In this document: positions 1 to 6,769 of the stretch, piece after piece
How positions within the stretch are numbered: position 1 is the stretch's first letter
Layout: every line of letters begins with the position of its first letter
Source of the DNA: Gammaproteobacteria bacterium
GTDB lineage: Bacteria > Pseudomonadota > Gammaproteobacteria > Steroidobacterales > Steroidobacteraceae
Assembly: GCA_009923475.1 (NCBI GenBank)
Contig: RFTM01000017.1
Span: forward strand, 1 to 12,237
Direction: 5' to 3'
Length of the DNA: 12,237 nt
Program-made: the position numbers and the translations under genes
Notes under the pieces: model-generated
The model's database searches: none
What the model saw: the letters and a program-made list of their open reading frames with translations, nothing else
Told to the model about the DNA's origin: nothing

Positions 1-246
1 CTGGTCGGCCGCCAGGGCAGCGGCATCGAAGAGCTGCGCACCGGCATTCAGAAGACCCTTGGCGATGCCAATCGCCAGATCCGCATCAACGTCGTTGAGG
101 TGGAGCGGGTCGACGCCGATGCCTATCTGCTGGCCGAATACATCGGTCAGCAACTCGAAAAGCGCGTGGCGTTTCGCCGGGTGATGCGCATGGCTGTGCA
201 GCGCGCCCAGCGAGCCGGAGTCCTCGGGCTCAAGATCATGGTGGGG
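1..246 (+). CDS. rpsC: Ribosomal protein S3 (30S), internal fragment, cyanobacterial type
   Basis: The window opens inside this gene; frame 1 is open from base 1, so the true start lies upstream. The first ~80 residues match the KH-domain and following helices of S3, which binds 16S rRNA at the mRNA entry side of the small subunit. Visible landmarks are a [13 protein letters not shown] loop, [20 protein letters not shown], and [11 protein letters not shown] followed by [11 protein letters not shown]. The VDADA...AEYI and RAQRAGV spellings are those I associate with Synechococcus/Cyanobium S3; a gammaproteobacterial S3 would read more like RKPELDA and QNAMRLGAKG here. The native continuation (VGGRLNGAEIARTEW type, then about 100 more residues) is absent. 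After LGLKI the frame passes without a break into an epimerase C-terminus. No rplP follows, as it would in a ribosomal operon. The end coordinate is approximate because the joining bases fit both genes. Confidence 0.85.
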
Positions 247-438
247 AACATGACCGGCACGAGCCTGTCGGTCGGTCCGGCGTTCGTGCTCGGCCAGTTG
301 TGCGACATCGTCGATCTCGACGGGCCGCTGTTCCTCGCGGACGACCCGCCGCCGGCGGTGACCTATCGCGACGGGTCCGTGGACTGCCCGCCGACCGTGT
401 GGGGCGGCCCTGCTACGGAGCCGGCTTCGGGTCCGTAG
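223..438 (+). pseudogene. Dipeptide epimerase / N-acetyl-D-Glu racemase (DgcA-like), C-terminal fragment
   Basis: The last ~70 residues of this reading frame match the C-terminal end of enolase-superfamily dipeptide epimerases. The signature is [15 protein letters not shown], then [17 protein letters not shown], then a short [12 protein letters not shown] tail ending near VWGG. In the family the GxMxxTS and DLDGP segments close the barrel around the substrate. Members either epimerise L-Ala-D/L-Xaa dipeptides or, as DgcA, racemise N-acetyl-D-glutamate. DgcA is favoured by the dgcN gene further along the window, because DgcN and DgcA act in sequence. The first ~300 residues, including the metal ligands and catalytic lysines, are missing and replaced by an S3 fragment. 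The stop is at 436-438, so its end overlaps the converging transporter gene by 26 bp. Family call fairly sure; exact substrate unsure. Confidence 0.75.
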
Positions 439-1543
439 CGCTGCCCGACGCGGCGGCCGTGCCCCGGGTGATGCGCCAAAGGCCGAGCGTCGCCACCGGT
501 ATCACGTAGACCACGATGAAGAGCCAGGCGAGGAAGCGGTACCCGCCGGCGATCAGGGCGACCAGTCCGACCTTGGTGGCGACGAAGACCGCGATCACCA
601 GCATCGCGGCGGTGACCGCCGCGCGCATCGGGGTCGTCAGGCCGAGGCCGCGCGGGGCCAGCACGCCGGCGATGCGCTGGTTCAGGCCGTGCACGCAGCC
701 GGCGCCGCTCTCGAGCAGCGCGGCGAAGATCATGAGCTGGAACACGACATGGAACGTCGGCGCATCGATCCGCGTGAGCACGTGGTCCGACGGCAGCGCC
801 GCGGACCCGATCTCCGGATACCACGCGGTCATGCACACGAAGAACAGCAGCGCCGGCAGCATGCCGAGCGGGCCGCACAGCAGGCCCGCGATCACCGCGT
901 CGCGCCGGCTCGTCAGGTGCCTCAGCACCGGCAGGATGGCCACGGCGCCGACCACGTTGTAGGCGGCGTAGGTGAGCCCTCCCGGCACCCAACCGACCGG
1001 GTCCTGCGGAGCGGCGAAGGCGGCGACGATGCGGTCGCTGGCCTGCGACACCACGAGCACGACGAAGATCGCGTAGACGAGGTACAGGAAGTACGTGACC
1101 CACTTGAAGAGCCCTTCCACGGACTCGTTGCCGAAGGTCGCGAACAGCGCGATGCCGAACACCAGCGCGAGCGTGCCCACGAGCTTCGGCCAGCCGAGCA
1201 CCGCATGCCCGAGCTCGCCGGCGGCGGCGCCGAACACGGACAGCACGATCAGCAGCAGCGCGACGAAGGCGAGGTCGAAGACGAACGCGAGAGGTCCGAG
1301 CAGGTTGCGGAAGAACGCGCCGTAGTCGTAGGCGGCGACCTGTCGCGCATACACGAAAGTGATCGCGGCGATGGCGCTCCACACGACCATCGCCAGCAGC
1401 ATGCCGAGCACGCCGCCGAGCGGACCGCTCGGCAGGAAGAACTCCGCGAGCTCGCGACCGGTGGCGTATCCGCCGCCGATCACCACGGCCTTGAAGGCGA
1501 AACCGGGAAGGAACCAGCGTTGGAACCTGGAATGGCCGCTCAC
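413..1543 (-). CDS. YkvI-family integral membrane protein, candidate amino-acid/peptide permease
   Basis: A 376-residue, very hydrophobic protein with about ten predicted membrane segments. It starts with a short basic N-terminus and [20 protein letters not shown]. This Gly-rich first helix followed by a charged RELAEFF resembles the YkvI (COG3949) membrane proteins, which have an LeuT-like transporter look but no established substrate. The start is taken as GTG at 1543 because its bases overlap the TGA of the upstream deacylase (GTGA at 1540-1543), a classic coupled arrangement. The longer frame upstream gives an Arg-rich, non-membrane stretch that lies over the deacylase gene and is unlikely to be translated. 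Being last in an operon with a D-aminoacylase-like and a beta-lactamase-fold gene suggests import of their products; this is inference from context. The 3' end overlaps the epimerase gene by 26 bp. Confidence 0.75.
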   Translation of the reverse strand: MSGHSRFQRWFLPGFAFKAVVIGGGYATGRELAEFFLPSGPLGGVLGMLLAMVVWSAIAAITFVYARQVAAYDYGAFFRNLLGPLAFVFDLAFVALLLIVLSVFGAAAGELGHAVLGWPKLVGTLALVFGIALFATFGNESVEGLFKWVTYFLYLVYAIFVVLVVSQASDRIVAAFAAPQDPVGWVPGGLTYAAYNVVGAVAILPVLRHLTSRRDAVIAGLLCGPLGMLPALLFFVCMTAWYPEIGSAALPSDHVLTRIDAPTFHVVFQLMIFAALLESGAGCVHGLNQRIAGVLAPRGLGLTTPMRAAVTAAMLVIAVFVATKVGLVALIAGGYRFLAWLFIVVYVIPVATLGLWRITRGTAAASGSATDPKPAP

Positions 1544-3159
1544 GGCTGCCAGGTCCAGTCCTTGCTCGATGCGCGGCAACCGCCGCCGGGCGCGCCGGTC
1601 CAGGCCCGGCCGCGCACGACGCGGCCGCTCCACTGCCGCGTGGCCTCGCCGTCCTTGAGCGCGCGGACGCCGTTGATCCACACCTGTTCGACGCCCGTGG
1701 ACAACTGGTGCGGCTCCGCGAAGGTCGCGTGGTCCTGCACCGTCGCGGGGTCGAACACGACGACATCCGCGTAGTGTCCCGGCTTCAACAGCCCGCGGTC
1801 GGTGAGCGAGAGCACGGAGGCGGGGAGGCCGGTCAGCTTGCGCACCGCATCCTGCAGGGTGATCACCTTCTCCTCGCGCACATACTTCGCGAGCAGGCGT
1901 GCGAAGTTGCCGTAGGCGCGCGGATGCGGGGAGTACTTCAGGAACTCGCCTTCCGGCGCCGAGCCCTCCGCATCGGAGCCGAAGCTCATCCAGGGCAGCG
2001 CGACCTGGCGGCGGATGTTGTCCTCGGACATCAGGAAATAGGCGACGCCCACGCGCGTGCCGTCCTCCACGACGAGCGACATCATCGTCTCTTCAGGCGT
2101 CTGTCCGCGCGCCTTGGCGACCTCCGCGAGCGTCTTGCCGATGTACTGCCGCAGCGCGGGGTTCTTGAACTGCAGGAACAGCATCCCTTCGGGGCCGGCC
2201 GCCTGCCCGAGGTTCTCCCATGGGGACGCCGGGTCGGCCATCTCCGCGGCGACGCGCTTGCGGACCGCGGGGTCCTTCAGTCGCTCGATCCACTTCTCGA
2301 GGCCGCCTTCCTGCACCCACGGCGGCATCGCGGCATCGAGGCCGGTCGCGCCCGCAGGGTAGGTGTACATGTCCGCGGTGATCCGCGTGCCGGAGGCGCG
2401 CGCCGCCTCGATCTTCGCGATCACGGCGTCGAGCTTGCCCCAGTTCCTCCGGCCGGCGACCTTGAGGTGATAGATCTCGGCCGGCGCACCCGAGCGCTTG
2501 GCGATGTCGATCGTCTCGTCGATGGCCTCCAGCAGCCGGTCGCCCTCGCTGCGCATGTGGGCGATGTACATGCCCCCGCATCGGCCTGATTCGGCGGCGA
2601 GCGTGACCAGTTCGTCGGTCTTTGCGTAGGTGAAGGGGGTGTAGATGAGCGCGGTGGTGACCCCGAGCGCGCCTTCCTCCATGGCCTGTCGGACAAGCCC
2701 GCGCATCTGTCCGAGCTGGGCGGCATCCGGCTGCACATCGTCCTCGCCGAGCACATAGGTACGGACGGTCCCCGTGCTGACGAAAGACGCGATGTTCGGC
2801 GCGATGCCCTTCTTTGCCAGGCCGTCCAGGTATTCGCCGAGCGTGGTCCAATCGACGTCGTACTTGAGGTCAGCCTGGTTGTCGCGGAACTGCCGCTTCA
2901 TGCGCTCGTTGAGCGGGCCCATCGATATCTCGCCCATGACCTCGAGGGTGACGCCCTGCCGGAGGTCCGAAAGCGCGCGGCCGTCGACGAGCAGCGACTC
3001 TTCGGGGTGCGCGAGCATGTTGATGAAGCCCGGCGCCACCGCACGGCCCTTGGCGTCGAACTCCTCCTTGCCTTTGCCGGGCGCGCGCGGTCCGACGTAG
3101 ACGATGCGATCGCCCTTGATGGCGACATCGCGGACGCTGCGAGCACGATCGCCCAGGCC
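1540..3159 (-). CDS. D-aminoacylase-like amidohydrolase (COG3653), 5' end missing
   Basis: About 539 residues of an N-acyl-D-amino-acid deacylase relative, a family that removes N-acyl groups from D-amino acids using zinc. Recognisable parts are VRDVAIKGDRIVYVG in the N-terminal sandwich, APGFIN entering the barrel, IAHMRSEGDRLLEAIDE (near 2540-2570) and IYHLK (near 2461-2478), which hold the two conserved His ligands. FGSDAEGS (near 1965-1990) holds the conserved Asp, and LTGLPASVLSLTDRGLL with GHYADVVVFDP closes the sandwich. The usual HxH after PGFID is here NMLAHPEE, and the usual NCG cysteine position reads VMGE, so this is a divergent branch or an altered enzyme. The native start, signal peptide and first ~30-50 residues are missing: at 3139-3159 the sequence joins a truncated upstream gene in another frame. 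The stop overlaps the next gene's GTG. As the sequence stands, no proper start exists. Confidence 0.8.
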   Translation of the reverse strand, partial: GLGDRARSVRDVAIKGDRIVYVGPRAPGKGKEEFDAKGRAVAPGFINMLAHPEESLLVDGRALSDLRQGVTLEVMGEISMGPLNERMKRQFRDNQADLKYDVDWTTLGEYLDGLAKKGIAPNIASFVSTGTVRTYVLGEDDVQPDAAQLGQMRGLVRQAMEEGALGVTTALIYTPFTYAKTDELVTLAAESGRCGGMYIAHMRSEGDRLLEAIDETIDIAKRSGAPAEIYHLKVAGRRNWGKLDAVIAKIEAARASGTRITADMYTYPAGATGLDAAMPPWVQEGGLEKWIERLKDPAVRKRVAAEMADPASPWENLGQAAGPEGMLFLQFKNPALRQYIGKTLAEVAKARGQTPEETMMSLVVEDGTRVGVAYFLMSEDNIRRQVALPWMSFGSDAEGSAPEGEFLKYSPHPRAYGNFARLLAKYVREEKVITLQDAVRKLTGLPASVLSLTDRGLLKPGHYADVVVFDPATVQDHATFAEPHQLSTGVEQVWINGVRALKDGEATRQWSGRVVRGRAWTGAPGGGCRASSKDWTWQP

Positions 3160-5048
3160 TGCGAGTACCAGGGCCTGCCGCTGCGGAACGTCTTCACGGC
3201 GCCCAGCACGAGCATCACGGCGCCGCCGACATAGGCGACCACCGAGAGCGCGTAGAGGACATAGAGCCATTTGTCGAACGCGGGCGCGAACAGGAACGTG
3301 GTGAAACCGCGCACCGCGACGGCGAGCCAGAGGGCCGTCATGCCGAACACCGCCAACGAGCCGAGGCGGGTCAGTCGGCGCGCCGCCAAGCCCTCGCCGG
3401 TGAGGCCGAGCGGGGCACGGAGGCGCCAGCGCACGATGGCGCCGATGGGCCAGAACAGCACGGTGAGGAGCGTCGCCGCGAGCGCCACCGCGAGGGCGGG
3501 CCGCAGCCAAGCCGGCGAGCGGTATGCCGGGAAGGGCTGGAACACCATGGCGAAGGCGAACTGGTCGTGGCTGATGCGCTCCACGCGGTCGCCGTCCATC
3601 TTCGCGGCGATCCGCCAGCCGGAAGCCGTGTCTTGCCACACATAAGGCGCGATCTCCCGGAAACGCAGGGGCGCCGAGCCCGAGCTGTCCAGTAGCGCAC
3701 TGAAGCTGATGGTGTCGTCGTCGTTCGCCACCACCTTCATGGGTTGGATCATGCCGAGCGCGGCGAGGAACGAGCGGTCCGTCCGGCGCGAGATCTCGTA
3801 GATGCCCGCGACCTGCCGAGCGTGCTGCTTCGCCGTGGCGGTCGTCGGCGCCGGCTGGGCCGTGGCCGGGAAGTAGCGGTCCATGAACTGCCGGAACAGC
3901 TCGTTGCGGATCGGCGATACGGCGCCTTCCTTGCCCACGCTGTTGAGCGAGATGAAGAAGCCCACCTTTTCGTCGGGCAGCAGGTGCAGGACGCTGTGCA
4001 TGTAGACCGTATCGCCGCCGTGGCTGATCACGCGGCGACCGTTGTAGTTCTGCTCGTAGAAACCCAGCAACATGCGGTTCAAGGGCGGGATCGACTCCAT
4101 CGCGGTGCCGTGCATCATCTCGGCCGTCGCGGCCGACAGGATGCGCTGGCCCTCGAACTCGCCGTCGTTCAGGTGTGCGAGCATGAAGTGCGACATGTCG
4201 ATGCCGCTGGCCGCGAGACTGCCGGCGGGCCCGGGCGTGACGAACTCGAACTTCTCTGCCGGCTGCGTCGCCTGCTTGTAGCCCTGCGACATGTGCGCCT
4301 CCAGCGCCTTGGGCAGCGGCTGGCGGAAGGTCGAGTGCTCCATGCGGAGGGGCTTGAAGATGCGTTGCTCGACGTAGTCGTCGAACTTCAGGCCCGAGAC
4401 GCGCTCGACGAGGTGGCCCGCGAGTCCGGTCGCATAGTTCGAGTATGCCGGCGTGGTGCCCGCCTTGAAGATGCGGATGGGCGTGTAGTCCCGCGCGTAC
4501 TCGCCGAGCGGCCTCAACGTCGCGGGGTCGTCGGTGATCAGGCCCTTGACCTGCTCCTCGAAACCGGCGGTGTGCGTCATGAGGTGGCGCAGCGTGATCG
4601 GTCCGTCCGGACGCGCCGGCACCTTGAAGTCGAGGTAGGTGTTCACGTCGGCGTCGAGATCGAGCTTGCCGGCCTCCACCTGCTGCATCACGGCCGTCCA
4701 GGTGAGGAGCTTCGACACCGAACCCGGGCGGAACATCGTCGTCGCCGGATCGACGGGGATCTTCTTCTTGACGTCCGCGTAGCCGTAACCCTTGGCGGCG
4801 ATGATCTGCCCGTCCTTCACGACGGTGACGACCGCTCCCGCGACATCGCCCCTCGCGAGCGCATAGGGCAGGAAGCCGTCGAGCCATGCGGAGGCGTCGT
4901 CGGCGGTCAGCGCGCGTGCGCCGTCGGCCACCGCGGTGACCGCAGGTGCCGTAGCGGTCGTCGGGGCGGGCGCCGGCGCGGGCGCGGCGGCGGACGCGAG
5001 CGTGGTGCAGAAGCCTAGTGCGGCAAGGAGCGGGCGAAGGTTGCGCAT
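2898..5048 (-). CDS. Serine hydrolase, beta-lactamase/D-aminopeptidase fold, with C-terminal membrane helices; 3' end lost
   Basis: A class C beta-lactamase-type hydrolase, a fold shared by D-Ala-D-Ala carboxypeptidases, D-aminopeptidases and esterases. From ATG 5048 a signal peptide (MRNLRPLLAALGF to ASAAAP) leads into an Ala/Pro linker, then the catalytic domain. The motifs are S110-x-x-K113 (SVSK), Y202-S-N204 and H343-G-G345. Helices at about 515-540, 563-588 and 594-617 would tether it to the inner membrane with the active site in the periplasm. Native sequence ends near residue 636 (about base 3139). Beyond that the frame reads an Arg/Ser-rich stretch over the deacylase gene to a stop at 2898, so the last ~80 residues are not real. 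A longer start at 5147 is rejected because it lies inside the promoter. First gene of its operon, driven by promoter region A. The substrate is not visible; D-peptides are suggested by the neighbours. Confidence 0.8.
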   Translation of the reverse strand: MRNLRPLLAALGFCTTLASAAAPAPAPAPTTATAPAVTAVADGARALTADDASAWLDGFLPYALARGDVAGAVVTVVKDGQIIAAKGYGYADVKKKIPVDPATTMFRPGSVSKLLTWTAVMQQVEAGKLDLDADVNTYLDFKVPARPDGPITLRHLMTHTAGFEEQVKGLITDDPATLRPLGEYARDYTPIRIFKAGTTPAYSNYATGLAGHLVERVSGLKFDDYVEQRIFKPLRMEHSTFRQPLPKALEAHMSQGYKQATQPAEKFEFVTPGPAGSLAASGIDMSHFMLAHLNDGEFEGQRILSAATAEMMHGTAMESIPPLNRMLLGFYEQNYNGRRVISHGGDTVYMHSVLHLLPDEKVGFFISLNSVGKEGAVSPIRNELFRQFMDRYFPATAQPAPTTATAKQHARQVAGIYEISRRTDRSFLAALGMIQPMKVVANDDDTISFSALLDSSGSAPLRFREIAPYVWQDTASGWRIAAKMDGDRVERISHDQFAFAMVFQPFPAYRSPAWLRPALAVALAATLLTVLFWPIGAIVRWRLRAPLGLTGEGLAARRLTRLGSLAVFGMTALWLAVAVRGFTTFLFAPAFDKWLYVLYALSVVAYVGGAVMLVLGAVKTFRSGRPWYSQAWAIVLAASAMSPSRAIASSTSDRARPAKARRSSTPRAVRWRRASSTCSRTPKSRCSSTAARFRTSGRASPSRSWARYRWARSTSA

Positions 5049-5107
5049 CGGTGTGTCCGTGGTGGGTGTGAAGGCCGTCACCGCAGCGCAGATCTGTCGC
5101 GCCCGCG

Positions 5108-5135
5108 TTGACAGTTCCGGATACGCAACTATACT
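5108..5135 (+). promoter_or_regulatory. Sigma70-type promoter for the alpha/beta hydrolase gene
   Basis: A perfect -35 box TTGACA (5108-5113) is followed after 16 bp by TATACT (5130-5135). The predicted transcript starts near 5142, giving a leader of about 100 nt before ATG 5246. An identical arrangement exists at 9665-9692. Both boxes are strong matches in otherwise GC-rich sequence, which supports the call. Confidence 0.75.
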
Positions 5136-5144
5136 GCAATTGCG
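5124..5144. promoter_or_regulatory. Candidate operator, CGCAA-N11-TTGCG dyad over both -10 boxes (copy A)
   Basis: Inverted half-sites CGCAA (5124-5128) and TTGCG (5140-5144) flank the shared -10 region. The overlapping palindromes GCAATTGC (5136-5143) and TTGCGCAA (5140-5147) extend it. All are conserved in the second copy at 9681-9701. A regulator bound here would block both promoters. I cannot name the regulator and none is encoded in the window. Confidence 0.45.
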
Positions 5145-5158
5145 CAACGCGCTGTCAA
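5128..5158 (-). promoter_or_regulatory. Sigma70-type promoter for the beta-lactamase-fold/deacylase/transporter operon
   Basis: Read on the minus strand, TTGACA (5158-5153) is followed after 19 bp by TATAGT (5133-5128). The spacing is longer than the usual 17 bp. The -10 box overlaps the plus-strand -10 through the self-complementary TATA at 5130-5133, so polymerase could occupy only one direction at a time. The leader to ATG 5048 would be about 73 nt. The only Shine-Dalgarno-like element is a weak ACGGA about 9 nt before the ATG. Confidence 0.65.
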
Positions 5159-5245
5159 CGGATGGGCCCGCTTGCAGCCAGCTGACTCTCGCGATCCCTG
5201 CGCGACCGTCCCCCGGTCCTCGGACACCTCCGGAGCTGATGCGCC

Positions 5246-6727
5246 ATGCGTGTTTTCGAATGGTTGACGGTCATCGTGGTGGTGGCGATGGCTTGGCGAT
5301 GGGTCCGCGGTCGGCGGGCCGGCCTCCATTTGGCCCTGGTCGGTGTCGTCCTTGCGGCCGTGAGCGTGGTGTTCGAGGGGCAGCGCCTCGTGATGTGGCC
5401 CGCGTACCTCGTGGTGCTGGTGGCCCTGCTCAATGGGCTGCGCGCGCCCGCCGCGCCACCGGTCGCGGCTCGATGGTGGCGGAAGATCGGGCGGGGCGCT
5501 TGGGTGGCGCTGCTGCTGGTGGTCGCGGTGGCCTTGCCGATCCTTTGGCCGGTGATCCGGCTGCCTGCGCCGACGGGGCCGCATCCCATCGGCACGGCGT
5601 GGCTGGTGGTGAAGGACTCGACGCGCCTCGAGCGCTTCTCGGCGATACCGGGCGCGACGCGGGAGTTCCCGGTCAGGCTCTGGTATCCGGCGGCAGCCGG
5701 CGCGAAGGGGCCGATGGCCCCCTATGCGGAGGGCAGGGAGATGACGCTCGGCGGTGTCTTGCCGTCGCTGCTCATGGACCAGGCCCGGTTCACCCGCACC
5801 CACTCGATGCTCGACGTGCCGATGGCGGAGGGCAAATGGCCGTTGCTGATCTTCTCGCACGGCTACACGGGGTATGTCGCCCAGAACACCGTGCAGATGG
5901 AGGAGCTCGCCAGCCGCGGCTATGTGGTGGCCAGCATCGGCCATCCCGGCGAGGCGGCGTGGGCGCCGTTCCCGGACGGCCGCGGCATCCCCTACGATCC
6001 TTCGCCGATGAAGGCGATGACGCGGGAGATCGAACGCTCGCGCAAGCCCGGGACCGACCCCAAGAAGGAGGCGGACCGCCTGCTCGCCTCGCTGGCCGTC
6101 GCCGATCCGGTGGCGCGGCGCGCCAACTTCCGGGCGTTCCTCATGCAGGTGCCCGAGCCGCTGCGCTCGCAGAGCGTCACGCAGTGGGCCCTCGACACCA
6201 AGGCATTGCTCGACCGGCTCGAGGGCCAGCAGGCGAGTCCCGCCGATGCGCTGCTACGCGGGCGGCTCGATCTGCAGCGTGTCGGGGTCTTCGGGATGTC
6301 CTATGGCGGGGCCACGGCCATCGAGTTCTGCCGGTTGGACCGGCGCTGCCGGGTCGCGATCGACATCGATGGCACGCCGTGGGGAGGGATCATCGATGAC
6401 ACGCTCCGCGTGCCGCTGCTGGTGATCGGAAGCGATCCGGCCTACCCGACGCACCTGCCGCTGCTGGACCTGGTGCAGGCACCGGCCTTCGCGATCAAGG
6501 TGCCGGCCACCAACCACTTGGGTCTCTCCGACTTCTCGCTGCTCGGACGGCCGGTCGCCTGGATAGGCATGACGGGACGGCTCGACCCGGCGCGCCGCCA
6601 GTCGATCATGACCGACTACGTGGTCGGCTTCTTCGAGAGATACCTGATGGGCCGCTCGCCCGAGCAGTTCGACGGGCTGGCGGCCCGCTACCCGGACGTG
6701 GAGATCGCCAAGCGCAACGTCCCCTGA
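5246..6727 (+). CDS. Membrane-anchored alpha/beta hydrolase, PAF-acetylhydrolase-like
   Basis: A 493-residue protein. Four hydrophobic helices (about 5-20, 27-44, 50-65 and 85-104) precede a catalytic domain that starts near TREFPVRLWYP (about 138-148). That strand and IFSHGYTGY (203-211) are typical of bacterial relatives of platelet-activating-factor acetylhydrolase and dienelactone hydrolases. The nucleophile is S352 in GMSYGG, with D375 in IDIDG and H424 in TNHLGLSD as likely triad partners; His-203-region HG supplies the oxyanion turn. The catalytic domain probably faces the periplasm, but topology is not certain from sequence. ATG 5246 has a GGAG 10 nt upstream. It is transcribed from promoter region A, divergent from the deacylase operon, and converges on dppA with 42 bp between the stops. 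An ester or amide bond is cut; the substrate is unknown. Intact. Confidence 0.8.
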   Translation: MRVFEWLTVIVVVAMAWRWVRGRRAGLHLALVGVVLAAVSVVFEGQRLVMWPAYLVVLVALLNGLRAPAAPPVAARWWRKIGRGAWVALLLVVAVALPILWPVIRLPAPTGPHPIGTAWLVVKDSTRLERFSAIPGATREFPVRLWYPAAAGAKGPMAPYAEGREMTLGGVLPSLLMDQARFTRTHSMLDVPMAEGKWPLLIFSHGYTGYVAQNTVQMEELASRGYVVASIGHPGEAAWAPFPDGRGIPYDPSPMKAMTREIERSRKPGTDPKKEADRLLASLAVADPVARRANFRAFLMQVPEPLRSQSVTQWALDTKALLDRLEGQQASPADALLRGRLDLQRVGVFGMSYGGATAIEFCRLDRRCRVAIDIDGTPWGGIIDDTLRVPLLVIGSDPAYPTHLPLLDLVQAPAFAIKVPATNHLGLSDFSLLGRPVAWIGMTGRLDPARRQSIMTDYVVGFFERYLMGRSPEQFDGLAARYPDVEIAKRNVP

Positions 6728-6769
6728 TCGCGGCGGCCTCGACCGCCCACGGCGCTCTGCACGGGGGCG

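Larger units (their letters stand above)
5046..5158. repeat. Control cassette A, first copy of a 113-bp duplicated divergent promoter/leader
   Basis: This block and 9603-9715 align without gaps with seven mismatches in 113 positions by my hand count. The stretch 5104-5150 is identical to 9661-9707 (47 bp). The block runs from the ATG of the minus-strand gene through its leader to the TGTCAA that forms the minus-strand -35 box. Similarity continues more weakly into the signal-peptide codons and stops abruptly on the plus-strand side. Confidence 0.95.

Noticed and set aside
4960..4996. GC-rich short tandem repeat
   Set aside because: It encodes the Ala/Pro linker after the signal peptide; repetition follows from codon use for Ala and Pro.
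3744..5018. 424-codon open frame on the plus strand
   Set aside because: Antisense shadow of the beta-lactamase-fold gene with low-complexity Arg/Val/Asp/His composition and no motif.
1540..5139. A single 1199-residue fusion protein on the minus strand
   Set aside because: Only the last ~540 residues are real (deacylase). The front is the wrong frame of the beta-lactamase-fold gene, which is coded in another frame with its motifs intact.
5049..5147. N-terminal extension of the beta-lactamase-fold protein (start at 5147), with a matching extension before the S9 protein (to 9827)
   Set aside because: The extension codons lie over the promoter boxes and leader. The real proteins begin with good signal peptides at 5048 and 9605. 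Differences between the two copies near the ATG are mostly amino-acid changing, so conservation is of DNA, not protein.
5142..5245. Riboswitch or small RNA in the leader of the alpha/beta hydrolase gene
   Set aside because: No recognisable conserved core or strong fold was seen, and this part is not shared with the second cassette.
6728..6769. Possible terminator between the convergent alpha/beta hydrolase and dppA genes
   Set aside because: Only a loose GC stem could be drawn and there is no T-run on either strand.
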